Source: JADKIH01 sp031385005 (GTDB lineage Bacteria; Bacteroidota; Bacteroidia; AKYH767-A; 2013-40CM-41-45). From it: 64,000 bases of DNA. Both the position numbers and the translations under genes were made by a program. Below, piece by piece: positions 56,798 through 64,000 of this stretch. A model generated the notes under the pieces. That model did no database searches and had not been told where the DNA came from. It saw nothing but the letters and a program-made list of their open reading frames with translations. The DNA is taken from contig JANNBB010000016.1 in the NCBI GenBank assembly GCA_031385005.1, positions 6,289 to 70,288 on the forward strand. Reading direction: 5' to 3'. The first letter of the stretch is position 1. The number at the start of each line of letters is the position of its first letter.

Positions 56798-57364
56798 ATG
56801 AATTTAAGCTTCCACGAGATATTAACGGTTTCAACCATCCTCTTTGCGGTAATTGATATCATTGGTTCTATACCTGTGTTGTTACAGATTAAGACGAAAG
56901 TTGGCTACATCAAAGCAGAGCAGGCAACAATTGTTTCCTTTGTTATTATGATCGTATTTCTCTTTTTAGGAGAAACGATATTGCAATTTCTGGGCGTAGA
57001 TGTTAAATCCTTTGCCATTGCCGGCTCCCTGGTCATCTTTTTTCTTGCCATGGAAATGATCCTTGGAATCCGGCTATATAAAGACGATATCCCGGAAACC
57101 GCCTCCATTGTGCCCGTTGCCTTCCCTTTAATAGCCGGAACAGGCACTATGACGACCCTTTTGTCGCTTCGTGCCGCATACGATTCAACGACCATAATTC
57201 TTGGAATTTTCCTCAATCTGGCCGTTGTTTACCTCGTTTTACGAAATCTTTACGTATTAGAACGATTTTTGGGCGTTGCAGGAATCAGCATTTTAAGGAA
57301 GGTTTTTGGCATTGTACTACTTGCTATTTCCGTCAAGCTTTTCAGGACGAATATTGGATTTTAA
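56798..57364 (+). CDS. MarC-family integral membrane protein
   Basis: 188 residues with six predicted helices. The pattern VIDIIGSIPVLLQI, PVAFPLIAGTGTMTTLLSL and the C-terminal LRKVFGIVLLAISVKLF are of the MarC type. The function of MarC is not established despite its name. It lies 134 bases after atpG with its own likely promoter. It has the normal size for the family. Confidence 0.88.
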   Translation: MNLSFHEILTVSTILFAVIDIIGSIPVLLQIKTKVGYIKAEQATIVSFVIMIVFLFLGETILQFLGVDVKSFAIAGSLVIFFLAMEMILGIRLYKDDIPETASIVPVAFPLIAGTGTMTTLLSLRAAYDSTTIILGIFLNLAVVYLVLRNLYVLERFLGVAGISILRKVFGIVLLAISVKLFRTNIGF

Positions 57365-57407
57365 CATCTCCAAAAGAGTGATATTTTTATTTTTTTAAAA
57401 ATTATCC

Positions 57408-57415
57408 TATATTTG
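57408..57415 (+). promoter_or_regulatory. -7 box upstream of the CUB/PKD protein
   Basis: TATATTTG, an exact TAnnTTTG match, 32 bases before the ATG at 57448. No clear TTTG is found 19-21 bases upstream. Confidence 0.5.
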
Positions 57416-57447
57416 AAAAAGAGAAAAATAACCCCCCTCAAACGACT

Positions 57448-60400
57448 ATGAAAAAATTACTACCTATTAGTTTCATTCTTGTATTCATAACAGCTGTATT
57501 CAGTCAGTTGAATTCAAATGCACAAGGAACACACCTCATGTGTACAACAACTTCCTCTACGGATACTAGCGGAACAATTTATGACAGCGGTGGTCCCACC
57601 GGCGAATATCTTGTTGATGAAGATTGTACCTTACTCGTTTCACCATCTTGTGCAACAAGTATCACACTTTCATTTTCACAATTTAGTACAGAGTCGGGTT
57701 GGGATTTTTTCCATGTATACGACGGACAAACAACCAGCGACCCTGAACTTCTTAATACATCCGGCAACACTTTACCTAGTCCGGTAACTTGTACTTCCGG
57801 CTATATGTTGATTGTCTGGCATTCCGATTTTACAATCGTTGACAGTGGCTTTGCATGCTCCTGGACATCTGTCATTGCACCAAGTGTTGCACCTACTGCG
57901 GCATTTGCAATCGGAAATACAAACCCGCCACTCAATGTAGGTGCTCAATTTACCGATAACTCAACCGGCGGACCAACAAGTTGGTACTGGCAATTCGGTG
58001 ATGGAGATACATCACACAGACAAAATCCGGTTCATGCTTATGCAAGTTCAGGAACTTTTACAGTTACTCTAATTGCATTCACCTGCAATGAATCAGATAC
58101 GATTACAAACACAATCACCGTTCAGGCAGCACCACAGATCGATGTGAATCCATCAACAGGATTTACGGCAAGTGTTCTATGCGGAGATTCAGCAACGTTT
58201 GCCATGAATGTCGATAACATTGGTGGCGGAGATTTAGTTTATAGTACAGAAGGAGCTCTTATCGGTACGATAAAAGTTTTAGCACTTAAATATGGAACCG
58301 ACCAGTTTCAGGAATTCCCCCGAACAATCGCTGCGATTAACCAGTATTTTACAAACTATACTTTAACATCTAGCGGAACAATTGACCCGGGTGTTCTAAG
58401 CGGTTTACTAGTCGGAAAAAATGTTTTACTGATTCCTGAACACGAAAATGGTAACGACAGTGTTTGGTTAAACTTCGGACCTGTCATTCGCCAATTCCTC
58501 AACAACGGTGGTTCTGTGATCTTCCTCGGATCAAATTCTTCTTACTCAAGCGACCTATTTAATACAGGTGTCTTTACAGGATCTTATGTTTCCAACGATG
58601 AATTTCTAACACTGGACATAAACCTACCGGCAGACCCACTCGTCGCCGGTATATCCGGAACAACTTTCGTTGCACCAAGTGCTACTTATTCCATGAATCT
58701 TACAAACCCTGATTTAGTTACAGTAGTAGAATATCAGGGAAATGATGTTGTTGCTTATCGTTACTTTGGTGCAGGAAAGGCAATATTTATCGCATTTGAT
58801 TATTTTGCTACAAACAATCAGGCATCTCAAGTCATTGCCAATGCAATTCAGTGGGGCGGACAAAATGCTTTACCGCAATGGATTCACCTGAGTCAAACAT
58901 CAGATACAGTACCCGGCAGCGGAACATCTGTAGTTAATGTAACTTTTGTTGCCAGCAGTTTACCTGCCGGAACATATTATGCTAACATAGGCATATCCAG
59001 CAACGATCCTCTTACGCCACTTGTTTCTGTTCCTTGTACACTAACTGTAAGCGGCGATCCAATCGTTGCTATCTCTGATACTTGTCTTTCATTCGGACAA
59101 ATCATGCAGAATACAACAAAGCGTGACACCGTTACTGTTTACAACAATGGCTGCGATACGCTATTTGTCTCTAGCATTACATCGAATAGCGCCAATTTCA
59201 CGGTTAACTCCAATGTTTCTTACTTGCTTCCCGGTGCTTATACAGATGTGGTAATCGCATTCACCAGTTCATCGGTTGGAAATTATACCGGAACACTTAG
59301 TATTATGAACAACGATTCGAATCGAACGGTTTGCCTTTCAGGTACAACAAGTCCGGCGCCTGTACTCAATGTCATTTCTACTGTCAGCGATTCTATTCTT
59401 GCTTGTGGTGCAACAGAAAGTCTGACATTTGATATTTCGAATACAGGAATTACCGGTGGTGTTCCATTAACATTCTCCATCTCCGGTTATCCTTCATGGG
59501 TAACTGTAAATCCTACTTCAGGAACAGACACTGTTGGTCAATCAACAACAATTACTGTTACATATAGCTCGGGTACATTCTCTGCAGGGTCTCAACCTGC
59601 AAACATTGTGATTGCAACAAACGATCCGTTGTATCCAACGAAAACTGTTGGCTTTACCATGTTGGTGGATAACAATCCTTGCTTAAGTGTTGCTGTTTCT
59701 AATAATACATGTACCGGATTCTCTACATTCACAACTACAGCGATTAATCCTCCTTCATCGTATTACTGGGACTTCGGTGATGGAGGAACAGATATCGTTC
59801 CAAACCCAACACACGGTTATCCTTATAACGGAAACTTTACAGCAACATTAATCGGTTGTAATGCAGAAGGACAATGTGATACTGTTGTTCAAAACATCAA
59901 TGCTATTATTACCGGTCCTCGTGCAACAAGTTGTTACCCGGCTACTGTAGCATATTGCTGCGGTATTGGAGTAACACTCTTTCAGGTAGCCGATCCATTT
60001 GGTTTTGTATTTGACAATTCAACAGGGGATGCATTGGACGGCTATTCGGATTACACATGTACAGACACGGCTACTCTTGTAACGAATTATCCTTATCCGC
60101 TCACTGTAAATACCGGATTTACTTATGTGGAAACATTTAAAATGTGGATTGATTTAAATAACGACGGAGTATTGGATCCTTCAGCAGAACGTATGTATGT
60201 CGACTCTGCCGTTCTTACAAATCACGTTGGAACATTCACTATTCCTGCATTACCAACAAACGTTTACGGACAGCCATTGCGATTGAGAATTGCTTCTGAT
60301 TACAGCGGAAATGCATCGCCTGAACCATGTCTGGATCTTCAGTTTGGTCAGGTAGAAGATTATTCAATATTCTTGTCTTACTTCAATGGTGTCGGAGAAG

Positions 60401-60660
60401 TTGGTGTTGCAACAGCGTTTACTGTTTATCCAAATCCATTCTCTGAATCTGCGAATATCGAATACAACTTAAACAAGACTTCCAATGTATCAGTAGAAGT
60501 TTACAATGTTGTAGGAGAAAAAGTAAGCAGCTTTGCCAGCGAGGAAATTCAGTCTTCCGGTAAACACACATATCAATTCAACGGACAAGCAACCGGAATT
60601 TATTTTGTAAAACTTACTGTTGATAATCAAACAGCAATTACAAAATTAGTAAGAATGTAA
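57448..60660 (+). CDS. Large multi-domain surface protein: CUB, PKD, GATase-like, ASH, GEVED, T9SS tail
   Basis: 1070 residues. The signal peptide ends near NSNAQ (26). A CUB domain (about 31-145, GWDFFHVYDGQTT) is followed by a PKD domain (about 150-225, WQFGDGDT), a GATase/ThuA-like region (IKVLALKYGTDQFQEF...IPEHENGNDSVWLNFGPVIRQFL, GKAIFIAFDYF), ASH/choice-of-anchor beta domains (LSFGQIMQNTTKRDTVTV), another PKD (WDFGDGGTD), a GEVED domain (MWIDLNNDGVLDPS...GQVEDYSIF) and a T9SS sorting tail (FTVYPNPFSESANIE). It is probably a cell-surface glycan- or protein-binding scaffold. A strong terminator follows. Confidence 0.87.
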   Translation: MKKLLPISFILVFITAVFSQLNSNAQGTHLMCTTTSSTDTSGTIYDSGGPTGEYLVDEDCTLLVSPSCATSITLSFSQFSTESGWDFFHVYDGQTTSDPELLNTSGNTLPSPVTCTSGYMLIVWHSDFTIVDSGFACSWTSVIAPSVAPTAAFAIGNTNPPLNVGAQFTDNSTGGPTSWYWQFGDGDTSHRQNPVHAYASSGTFTVTLIAFTCNESDTITNTITVQAAPQIDVNPSTGFTASVLCGDSATFAMNVDNIGGGDLVYSTEGALIGTIKVLALKYGTDQFQEFPRTIAAINQYFTNYTLTSSGTIDPGVLSGLLVGKNVLLIPEHENGNDSVWLNFGPVIRQFLNNGGSVIFLGSNSSYSSDLFNTGVFTGSYVSNDEFLTLDINLPADPLVAGISGTTFVAPSATYSMNLTNPDLVTVVEYQGNDVVAYRYFGAGKAIFIAFDYFATNNQASQVIANAIQWGGQNALPQWIHLSQTSDTVPGSGTSVVNVTFVASSLPAGTYYANIGISSNDPLTPLVSVPCTLTVSGDPIVAISDTCLSFGQIMQNTTKRDTVTVYNNGCDTLFVSSITSNSANFTVNSNVSYLLPGAYTDVVIAFTSSSVGNYTGTLSIMNNDSNRTVCLSGTTSPAPVLNVISTVSDSILACGATESLTFDISNTGITGGVPLTFSISGYPSWVTVNPTSGTDTVGQSTTITVTYSSGTFSAGSQPANIVIATNDPLYPTKTVGFTMLVDNNPCLSVAVSNNTCTGFSTFTTTAINPPSSYYWDFGDGGTDIVPNPTHGYPYNGNFTATLIGCNAEGQCDTVVQNINAIITGPRATSCYPATVAYCCGIGVTLFQVADPFGFVFDNSTGDALDGYSDYTCTDTATLVTNYPYPLTVNTGFTYVETFKMWIDLNNDGVLDPSAERMYVDSAVLTNHVGTFTIPALPTNVYGQPLRLRIASDYSGNASPEPCLDLQFGQVEDYSIFLSYFNGVGEVGVATAFTVYPNPFSESANIEYNLNKTSNVSVEVYNVVGEKVSSFASEEIQSSGKHTYQFNGQATGIYFVKLTVDNQTAITKLVRM

Positions 60661-60681
60661 TTCTACATTTAATGAAATTTT

Positions 60682-60710
60682 AAAGGGGAAATTTTATTTC
60701 CCCTTTTTTT
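60682..60710 (+). terminator. Rho-independent terminator after the CUB/PKD gene
   Basis: The 10-bp stem AAAGGGGAAA (60682-60691) pairs with TTTCCCCTTT (60697-60706) around a 5-base loop, then a T-run continues to 60710. It lies 22 bases past the stop. Confidence 0.92.
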
Positions 60711-60790
60711 GTGATAAATATTTTTCTGAATGCGGGTTACAATATTTACAACTTCTTTGCAATATCTGCGTTCTAGTCATCCCCTGCACA

Positions 60791-60905
60791 GTAGTCTTAA
60801 GCAAGTAATGAAATATCAAAAAGCATACGCAGTTCCATGCGTGACTACGACGCAATTGGTAATGCCGATGAAACAATGAAATAATAATTTATCCATTTAG
60901 CAGAG
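60791..60905. repeat. Interspersed repeat R, copy 3
   Basis: About 115 bases, GTAGTCTTAAGCAAGTAATG to CATTTAGCAGAG, same orientation as copies 1 and 2, with the GTAGTC/GACTAC pair. It lies 27 kb from them, downstream of an unrelated gene, so the element has moved independently of the SprB block. Confidence 0.8.
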
Positions 60906-60940
60906 TTGTCTCTTATGCAATGTGTTTTTTAAACATACAA

Positions 60941-61000
60941 GGCACGAAATTACACGGAGAATTACATTTCGACTCCGTGAAACTCCATGCCCTTCGTGCC
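60941..61000. repeat. Palindromic ACACGGAG repeat
   Basis: GGCACGAA (60941-60948) pairs with TTCGTGCC (60993-61000) and CACGGAG (60953-60959) pairs with CTCCGTG (60973-60979), making a two-stem inverted structure. A related direct block without the palindrome occurs at 61095-61126. Confidence 0.65.
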
Positions 61001-61094
61001 TCCATGGTAATTTTTAAAAAAGCTAAGCGCCACGTCAGGGGCAAATTTTATCGCATACTTGTTGAATCTACGTGCCATCATTTTTCAAACATAC

Positions 61095-61126
61095 GAGACA
61101 CGGAGAGCATGGAGTTACACGGAGAA
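61095..61126. repeat. ACACGGAG-type repeat, direct copy
   Basis: GAGACACGGAGAGC and GTTACACGGAGAA repeat the same word as the palindromic block 100 bases to the left. It is non-coding, upstream of the DUF421 gene end. Confidence 0.5.
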
Positions 61127-61219
61127 TATTAATTCTTATAGAATTCTATATATTACAGTGTAAAATTACAAGGATTTGAAAAGTAAAAAGTATTCTAATG
61201 GGATAAAGCAAACAAACCA

Positions 61220-61726
61220 TTACATCTTCGACAAAGACTTATGCACTCTCCTTTTTATTTTCGTATGCTTTTGAAAGTTGTTTGATAGAATGGTAATGCT
61301 GCCGTCAACTTCAAGCAAAGCTAAATCAACATCTTCGATTTTAGAAACGCCATGCTCTCTTACTGCCAGTTCGAGCGCATCCATAGAAATCTGTTGCTTT
61401 CTTGTGTTTTTTTCTATCACCTTTCCTTCGTGAATTAAAACGATTGGCTCGCCCTGAAAAAATTTGTCCAGCGTTCTTGAGCGATAGATTAGTAACTTAA
61501 GTAAATAGTTTGTTAAGAATAATGAACCGGCAGCAACTAATCCGCCAATCAATGAAACATCCGGCCCTACCATTGCATTTTGAACGGAATTGCTGATTAG
61601 CAATATAAAAACCAGGTCAATAATGGAAAGCTGGGAAAATTCTTTTTTTCCGAACAGACGTATGGCAATAAGGATGAAAAGATAGATACATACGCTTCTG
61701 ATAATAATCTCAAAAGGAAATTCCAT
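61220..61726 (-). CDS. DUF421-family (YetF-like) membrane protein
   Basis: 168 residues. Three N-terminal helices (FEIIIRSVCIYLFILIAIRLFG; IIDLVFILLISNSVQNAM; LIGGLVAAGSLFLTNYLL) precede a cytoplasmic domain (QGEPIVLIHEGKVIEKN, ALELAVREHGVSKIEDVDLALLEVDGSI), the DUF421 architecture. The function is unknown; YetF-type proteins in Bacillus relate to spore or envelope proteins. It is divergent from the ferredoxin gene. Confidence 0.87.
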   Translation of the reverse strand: MEFPFEIIIRSVCIYLFILIAIRLFGKKEFSQLSIIDLVFILLISNSVQNAMVGPDVSLIGGLVAAGSLFLTNYLLKLLIYRSRTLDKFFQGEPIVLIHEGKVIEKNTRKQQISMDALELAVREHGVSKIEDVDLALLEVDGSITILSNNFQKHTKIKRRVHKSLSKM

Positions 61727-61765
61727 AGAATGATCTTTTTATCAAAGCTAATAAATGATTTCAAT

Positions 61766-61773
61766 TATCTTTG
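61766..61773 (+). promoter_or_regulatory. -7 box immediately before the ferredoxin gene
   Basis: TATCTTTG ends 4 bases before the ATG at 61778. In Bacteroidota transcription starts about 5-7 bases past this box, so the transcript would be leaderless or nearly so. No clear -33 element is seen. Confidence 0.5.
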
Positions 61774-61777
61774 AGCC

Positions 61778-62104
61778 ATGAGATTCGAAAAACATATTTT
61801 TATCTGCACCAACCAACGTGCTGAGGGAGAAAAGAAGTCATGCGGAGAAGCTTGCGGACTTGAACTGGTAAAGGAATTTAAGCTTAAACTCAAGGAAAAT
61901 AAACTGAGCGGTAAAGTGCGCGCGCAAAAAACCGGCTGCCTGGATGCATGCGAATACGGTCCTTCTCTCGTAATTTATCCGGAAGGCATATTTTATGGCG
62001 GAGTCACCAAAGAAGATATTCCGGAAATCATTAATGAGCATATATTAAACAATCGTCCGGTAAACAGACTGGTCATAAATTTCGAAGAAAAGGTAAATGG
62101 ATGA
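61778..62104 (+). CDS. Thioredoxin-like [2Fe-2S] ferredoxin
   Basis: 108 residues. Cys10, Cys22, Cys54 and Cys58 match the C-x11-C-x31-C-x3-C ligand spacing of thioredoxin-like (NuoE-type) [2Fe-2S] proteins, with an extra Cys26. CLDACEYGPSLVIYPEGIFYGGV is the family's C-terminal core. It is an electron carrier of unknown partner in the cytoplasm. It overlaps the next gene by 8 bases. Confidence 0.87.
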   Translation: MRFEKHIFICTNQRAEGEKKSCGEACGLELVKEFKLKLKENKLSGKVRAQKTGCLDACEYGPSLVIYPEGIFYGGVTKEDIPEIINEHILNNRPVNRLVINFEEKVNG

Positions 62105-62453
62105 AATTCCTGAAAAATACAGGACAGATCTGGCCATAATAAGAGAAACGGCGGAACAGATTAATAGGGATATCACCGTCGATGATTTTAGTGTGGTTTT
62201 AACCGGAAGCGAGGCAAATGCTTTCAGTGAGATAAAGGACCAGTTGAGACCCTTTTTGAAAAAACTCTTTAAAAGAGACAAGAAGGTTTTTCAGTCAATG
62301 CTTTACCGAATTGATATAAGCGAGAAACACTATCGTAAGCTATTGAGAGAAACAGAAATCGAGCAAACAGCGGACGAACTTGCCGAGTTAATCATACGGA
62401 GGGAATTTCAGAAGGTGCTTACAAGGAGATTTTTTTCGGAGAAGGATAAATGA
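62097..62453 (+). CDS. Small helical protein of unknown function
   Basis: 118 residues, mostly charged helices (FLKKLFKRDKKVFQSMLYRIDISEKHYRKLLRE) with no signal or membrane segment. It overlaps the ferredoxin gene by 8 bases, so the two are co-translated and may work together. I do not recognise a family. Confidence 0.75.
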   Translation: MDEIPEKYRTDLAIIRETAEQINRDITVDDFSVVLTGSEANAFSEIKDQLRPFLKKLFKRDKKVFQSMLYRIDISEKHYRKLLRETEIEQTADELAELIIRREFQKVLTRRFFSEKDK

Positions 62454-62502
62454 TAGATGAGATTTTTTTCTCCCTGTAATTCAACATAAAGAGAACAATA
62501 CG

Positions 62503-62510
62503 TATTTTTG
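62503..62510 (+). promoter_or_regulatory. -7 box immediately before purQ
   Basis: TATTTTTG ends 4 bases before the purQ ATG (62515), implying a leaderless or near-leaderless transcript. The -33 element is not clear. Confidence 0.5.
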
Positions 62511-62514
62511 CAAA

Positions 62515-63207
62515 ATGAAAACAGGCGTTGTAGTATTCCCCGGATCCAATTGCGATGAAGACATGGTTTGTGCAATTCAAGCTATTCGAGAGCAGGAGGT
62601 CATAAAATTATGGCACAAGGATCACGATTTGCAGAATTGTGATGTGATTATTCTTCCCGGAGGATTTTCTTATGGAGATTATTTACGCTCCGGTGCAATT
62701 GCCCGTTTTTCTCCTATTATGAAAGAGGTAGTTGAATTTGCATCGAAAGGCGGAATCGTAATGGGTATTTGCAATGGTTTTCAGATTTTATGCGAAGCGG
62801 GATTATTACCCGGAGCTTTGTTACATAACGTACACCCTCAATTTATTTGCAAGAATACATTTATTCGCGCAGAGAACAATGATTCGCTTTTGACGGCTTC
62901 TATTCCGAAAGGCAAAGCATTGAAAATTCCGATTGCTCATGGCGAGGGAAATTATTTTGTTGATGAGAATCAATTGAAAAAAATGGAAGACAACGGACAG
63001 ATTCTTTTTCGTTATTGCGATGAACAAGGAAACATTACACCACAGTCAAACCCAAATGGTACAAAGGACAACATTGCAGGAATATGCAATGAAACCAAAA
63101 ATGTTTTCGGCATGATGCCTCACCCTGAACGAGCATCGGATTCTGTTTTAGGAAATACGGATGGCAGAATGATATTGGAGTCTTTTTTTAAGATGGAGAA
63201 AGTTTAG
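62515..63207 (+). CDS. purQ: Phosphoribosylformylglycinamidine synthase, glutaminase subunit PurQ
   Basis: 230 residues, the size of stand-alone PurQ. The class I glutamine amidotransferase triad is Cys86 (GICNGFQIL), His203 and Glu205 (PHPERA), and the N-terminal VFPGSNCDED is the PurQ hallmark. It makes ammonia from glutamine for PurL in purine synthesis, cytoplasmic. PurL is not in the window. PurS, its usual partner, is not adjacent. Confidence 0.96.
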   Translation: MKTGVVVFPGSNCDEDMVCAIQAIREQEVIKLWHKDHDLQNCDVIILPGGFSYGDYLRSGAIARFSPIMKEVVEFASKGGIVMGICNGFQILCEAGLLPGALLHNVHPQFICKNTFIRAENNDSLLTASIPKGKALKIPIAHGEGNYFVDENQLKKMEDNGQILFRYCDEQGNITPQSNPNGTKDNIAGICNETKNVFGMMPHPERASDSVLGNTDGRMILESFFKMEKV

Positions 63208-63263
63208 AAATTATTTTTTTTCATGTGAAAAACGGACGGTAGTATTTGTGTAGGCGACGGTAT

Positions 63264-63305
63264 TTAACCACAGAGGCAGCAAAGGTTTGAACAGAGACCG
63301 TAGAG
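63264..63305. repeat. CACAGAGG-type intergenic repeat
   Basis: CCACAGAGGCAGC...AACAGAGACCGTAGAGG resembles the widespread ACAGAG/CACAGAGG interspersed repeats, distinct in letters from the ACACGGAG blocks. It lies between purQ and SprB locus 3, non-coding. Confidence 0.4.
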
Positions 63306-63420
63306 GAAATTATTTTAGTGATGAAAAATTAATTATGGAAGTAAGAATGTGTTACTTTCTTTTAATAGAACAAGCGTTTTTTCAATGAAATTGATTTTTA
63401 TTTCCCTGTTCATAACTTAA

Positions 63421-63453
63421 TTTGACTTTGACTATTTTTTTTCTTTTGCTTTG
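63421..63453 (+). promoter_or_regulatory. Promoter of SprB locus 3
   Basis: TTTG (63421-63424), 21 bases, TTGCTTTG (63446-63453). The sequence is close to loci 1 and 2 but with several base changes, two of them in the -7 box. ATG at 63471. Confidence 0.55.
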
Positions 63454-63470
63454 TAATAAATTTTTTAATT

Positions 63471-64000
63471 ATGAAACTCCCGAACTCCCGAACTCCCGAA
63501 CTCCCGAACTCCCGAACTCCCGAACTCCCGAACTCCCGAACTCCCGAACTCCCGAACTCCCGAACTCCCGAACTCCCGAACTCCCGAACTCCCGAACGTG
63601 TTTATCATTACTCATTTTTCTTTTCTTATTAATTAAAACAACAACGGCGCAAATTCAAATTACCCCTATTGCAAAATTCTATCAAGGCGGACATAACATC
63701 TCTTGTCACGGTGCAACGGATGGTAGGATTGATCTGGTAGTAGTTGGCGGAACAGCACCATACCTTTTTAACTGGAGCAATGGCTCATTCAATCAGAACC
63801 AGCAAAATTTAGATACCGGTGTTTATACGGTAGTAGTAACAGATGTCAATGCTCAAACGGAGTCGGCTACTATTACTTTGTATCAACCCAATGCACTTCA
63901 GGTAACATTGGAGCCGGTTGTCTACGATGGCGGCTATCACATCACAGCCGCCGGAAATAACGATGGCGTCATTGAGGCCCATGTAACCGGGGGAACAGCG
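63471..64000 (+). CDS. SprB-repeat surface protein, locus 3; frame broken by tract, 3' end cut by window
   Basis: The ATG-AAA at 63471 is followed by 15 copies of CTCCCGAA. The SprB frame, from 63596 onward, reads signal segment LSLLIFLFLLIKTTTAQ, then IAKFYQGGHNISCHGATDGRIDLVVVGG, W-SNG and VVTDVNAQTESATITLYQPNALQ, matching loci 1 and 2 with more differences. With 15 copies the ATG reads into -RVYHYSFFFSY-stop, so it is OFF; 14 or 17 copies would open it. No ATG follows the tract here. The C-terminus lies outside the window. Confidence 0.8.
63477..63596 (+). repeat. CTCCCGAA tract, 15 copies (locus 3)
   Basis: Fifteen perfect copies, 120 bases, the longest of the three tracts and a good candidate for slippage. 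Confidence 0.95.

Larger units (their letters stand above)
60711..61219. other. Repeat-rich intergenic region
   Basis: After the terminator there is no gene for about 500 bases. It holds repeat R copy 3 (60791-60905), a palindromic ACACGGAG block (60941-61000), a second such block (61095-61126) and A/T-rich filler. Short open frames here are translations of the repeats. Confidence 0.6.

Noticed and set aside
56664..57447. Expected atpD and atpC after atpG
   Set aside because: Neither is present: only a MarC gene follows. In many Bacteroidota these two genes are elsewhere, so this is not a deletion.
60694..60876. Small ORF over repeat R copy 3
   Set aside because: It is a translation of the repeat. 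The RRSHAWNC peptide also appears in the 33-kb repeat, with no gene context.
26953..63596. CTCCCGAA tracts as a CRISPR array
   Set aside because: Units are 8 bases with no spacers and no cas genes; they are simple tandem repeats at a coding start.

Overview
The window is a stretch of chromosome from a member of the Bacteroidota. The evidence is consistent: many large secreted proteins end in type IX secretion system (T9SS) sorting domains, a SprE/PorW-type T9SS lipoprotein is encoded, SprB-repeat proteins are present, the ATP synthase operon has the split Bacteroidota form (no atpD/atpC next to atpA/atpG), and several upstream regions carry the Bacteroidota -7 motif TAnnTTTG. I cannot name the genus. 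No tRNA, rRNA, CRISPR array or recognisable transposase was found.

Layout. 1-26.4 kb is a mixed region, mostly on the minus strand: a DnaJ-like co-chaperone (cut by the edge), an amino-acid permease, a DUF885 lipoprotein, a 1327-residue NIDO/PKD adhesin, a dipeptide epimerase, small envelope proteins, an FkbM methyltransferase, an XRE-ImmA protein, a secreted EndA-type nuclease coupled to a cyclophilin, a double thioredoxin and an O-methyltransferase. On the plus strand there is a lysyl-oxidase homologue with a T9SS tail, a beta-propeller protein and a SnoaL-like protein. 26.4-39 kb is an accessory block: two nearly identical SprB-repeat genes, each followed by its own A/T-rich secreted cargo genes, with broken copies of a neighbouring gene and a roughly 125-bp repeat between them. 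39-57.4 kb is core: an RseP-Dxr unit, a GH3-family enzyme, an M23 peptidase, a secreted phosphatase, SprE/PorW, bactofilin, then atpZ-atpI-like-atpB-E-F-H-A-G and a MarC protein. 57.4-64 kb holds a 1070-residue CUB/PKD/GEVED surface protein, a repeat-rich gap, a DUF421 protein, a [2Fe-2S] thioredoxin-like ferredoxin, PurQ, and the start of a third SprB-repeat gene at the right edge.

Most notable observation. All three SprB-repeat loci (near 26.95, 33.82 and 63.47 kb) share the same promoter and the same ATG-AAA start, followed at once by a tandem tract of the 8-base unit CTCCCGAA with 4, 9 and 15 copies. Eight is not a multiple of three, so copy number sets whether the ATG is in frame with the signal peptide and SprB repeats. 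By my count the frame is open only when the copy number leaves remainder 2 on division by 3, and none of the three satisfies this. This looks like a family of slipped-strand, phase-variable surface proteins, all drawn in the OFF register, except that locus 2 has an in-frame ATG after the tract. Near-identical N-terminal modules joined to different C-terminal regions and cargo also suggest recombination between loci.

The genes fit a surface-rich, T9SS-dependent lifestyle: SprE/PorW serves the export machine, about a dozen proteins look like its cargo or like surface proteins, and the ATP synthase, isoprenoid (Dxr) and purine (PurQ) genes are housekeeping neighbours.
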